Shown here: positions 13,743 to 14,609 of the stretch, piece after piece
How the letters are laid out: every line of letters begins with the position of its first letter
Position numbering within the stretch: the stretch's first letter is position 1
Assembly: GCA_045601325.1 (NCBI GenBank)
Contig: JAZRZI010000044.1
Span: 1-14,609, forward strand
Length of the DNA: 14,609 nt
Direction of reading: 5' to 3'
Source: JAZRZI01 sp045601325
Lineage (GTDB): Bacteria; Bacillota_I; Bacilli_A; RFN20; CAG-826
Program-made: the position numbers and the translations under genes
The notes under the pieces: generated by a model
Told to the model about the DNA's origin: nothing
Seen by the model: the letters and a program-made list of their open reading frames with translations, nothing else
Database searches by the model: none

Positions 13743-14414
13743 ATGGCAAAGAAAGTCAAAAAAGTCAAAGATCCAAACAAAAAATCTCTTTGGGCTGAAT
13801 TCAAAGCATTCATTAGCAAAGGTTCAATCCTTGATATGGCTGTTGGTGTTGTCATTGGTGGAGCTTTCTCCGCTATCGTTACAGCACTCGTTGCAATCTT
13901 ATTAAGCGTTTGTACATGGGCAGTCCCTGGTGGCTTAAAAGGTTTAATTACAGTTTTACCTGCATTAAACGCTGCACAAACAGGTCCTGTCGGTCAAAGT
14001 TTCAGTGCTGCAGATTTAGTAGAAAAGACAATTGAATTTGCTGGCTTGCAAGGCGTTTCTGGTTTAACAGTCCAAGATGCAACATATGTCCAATGGCAAA
14101 ATACTTTATTAGGTAAGTATTCATTACATGGTGGCACATACGCATATAATTTAGCAGCTGTTATCGACTGGGGTACATTTATCAACGCTGTTATCTCCTT
14201 CTTAATCATCGCTGTTACATTATTCATCATCGTTAAAGTCGCAGCAAAAATGGCTAAAGCAAGAGCAGATATGAAAGCAAAGCAACTCGAAGCTTACTAC
14301 GTAAAACACCCAGAAGAAAGACCAGTTCCACCAGAACCAGGTATTCCAGAACCTACAGATCACGAGATCTTAAAAGAAATGCTCGAAGTCTTAAAAGGCA
14401 AAAAAGCAGAATAA
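13743..14414 (+). CDS. mscL: Large-conductance mechanosensitive channel MscL, long-loop form
   Basis: This is a membrane channel that opens under membrane tension to release solutes on hypo-osmotic shock. The family start is clear: EFKAFISKGSILDMAVGVVIGGAFSAIV (19-46), comprising the N-terminal helix and pore-lining TM1 (about 28-56). TM2 is at about 146-166 (FINAVISFLIIAVTLFIIVK). The C-terminal part has a proline-rich linker (about 192-204) and the usual bundle helix (EILKEMLEVLK). At 223 residues it is longer than the usual 120-150. The extra length is the extracellular loop (57-145), about 90 residues instead of about 30; similar long loops occur in other gut Firmicutes. The ribosome binding site is strong and the gene is monocistronic. 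Confidence 0.93.
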   Translation: MAKKVKKVKDPNKKSLWAEFKAFISKGSILDMAVGVVIGGAFSAIVTALVAILLSVCTWAVPGGLKGLITVLPALNAAQTGPVGQSFSAADLVEKTIEFAGLQGVSGLTVQDATYVQWQNTLLGKYSLHGGTYAYNLAAVIDWGTFINAVISFLIIAVTLFIIVKVAAKMAKARADMKAKQLEAYYVKHPEERPVPPEPGIPEPTDHEILKEMLEVLKGKKAE

Positions 14415-14434
14415 CTTTTTCAAAAGTAACAACT

Positions 14435-14460
14435 AAGTCATCCATTTGGGTGACTTTTTT
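14435..14460 (+). terminator. mscL terminator
   Basis: AAGTCATCC-ATTT-GGGTGACTT is a 9-bp stem with one T-G pair, followed by a T-run, 20 bases after the mscL stop. Confidence 0.88.
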
Positions 14461-14468
14461 GGTGCAAG

Positions 14469-14515
14469 AAAAAAGGGGCTGTTAAGAAACCTATAAGGTG
14501 ACTTAGTCCCTTTTT
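14469..14515 (-). terminator. Candidate terminator for the right-edge gene
   Basis: On the minus strand, AAAAAGGG (14508-14515) and CCCTTTTT (14470-14477) form an 8-bp stem around a 30-base loop, ending in six T residues. It lies 35 bases past the stop of the gene entering from the right edge. The loop is large, so it might instead be a terminal repeat. Confidence 0.4.
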
Positions 14516-14560
14516 GTTTACTTAAAATTGGTAAGTAACAGATAAACTGTTAAGAAACCT
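14479..14560. repeat. 14-bp direct repeats at right edge
   Basis: CTGTTAAGAAACCT occurs at 14479-14492 and again, identical, at 14547-14560, with 54 bases between. The second copy covers the last codons of the partial gene. The first sits in GGGGCTGTTAAGAAACC, which recalls insertion-sequence ends that begin GGGGCTGT. Identity as an IS terminus is a guess. Confidence 0.5.
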
Positions 14561-14609
14561 TTTTCTTCTTTTGATGTTCGATTCTCAATGATTCGTTTAT
14601 ATCTTTTTT
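14550..14609 (-). CDS. C-terminal end of a gene running off the window
   Basis: A minus-strand frame is open from the right edge for 19 codons, reading KKDINESLRIEHQKKKKVS, to a TAA stop at 14550-14552. The lysine-rich end and the repeats around it are compatible with a transposase, but 19 residues do not identify a family. It converges on mscL. Confidence 0.4.
   Translation of the reverse strand, partial: KKDINESLRIEHQKKKKVS

Noticed and set aside
1..14609. CRISPR array
   Set aside because: No set of regularly spaced identical repeats occurs; the only near-repeats are the two copies at 5710 and 5790, the pair at 54 and 83 and the pair at 14479 and 14547.

Overview
The window is AT-rich DNA from a low-GC Gram-positive bacterium. 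Lipoprotein signal peptides, strong AGGAGG-type ribosome binding sites, TTGACA/TATAAT-type promoters, short hairpin-plus-T-run terminators and encoded CCA ends on the tRNAs all fit Bacilli or a Mollicutes/Erysipelotrichia-like relative, probably uncultured and gut-associated. The standard code appears to be in use: tryptophan is TGG throughout, long frames are not interrupted by TGA, and nearly all stops are TAA or TAG. No more exact taxon can be given from the sequence alone.

Layout. Positions 1-150 hold a strong inverted repeat and a short direct repeat but no gene. Positions 184-507 hold three minus-strand tRNA genes (an Ile2-type CAU tRNA with an odd C33, elongator Met-CAU, Ala-UGC) in two transcription units. 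Positions 871-3246 (+) encode a secreted, membrane-anchored CotH-kinase protein; a convergent lipoprotein of unknown function (4395-3235) overlaps its 3' end. Positions 5674-4434 (-) form a two-gene cassette: an unknown 171-residue protein followed by a 256-residue protein with a PD-(D/E)xK-nuclease-like core. The stretch 5675-5947 has no intact gene but holds two imperfect repeats resembling tRNA 3' ends. Positions 5948-6235 hold three more minus-strand tRNAs (Pro, Arg, Cys) with a good promoter and terminator.

Positions 11512-6294 (-) form a tightly overlapping polyamine ABC transporter operon, potA-potB-potC-potD. PotA and PotD are much longer than usual: PotA has a second TOBE-like unit, and PotD has an acidic insertion plus a C-terminal membrane helix. 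On the other side of an AT-rich divergent intergenic region lies a lipoprotein with two thioredoxin-like halves (11856-12914, +). It converges on a small metallo-beta-lactamase-fold hydrolase (13586-12960, -) across a bidirectional terminator. The window ends with mscL (13743-14414, +), carrying an enlarged extracellular loop, and the last codons of a minus-strand gene set in repeats that could be the edge of an insertion sequence.

Most of the window is a housekeeping and cell-envelope region: tRNAs, polyamine uptake, osmotic release, surface proteins. The part most likely to be accessory is 4434-5947. There an unrecognised gene is translationally coupled to a nuclease-like gene next to a tRNA cluster and possible tRNA remnants. 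It is the best candidate for an undescribed system, but the assignment rests on motif pattern only.
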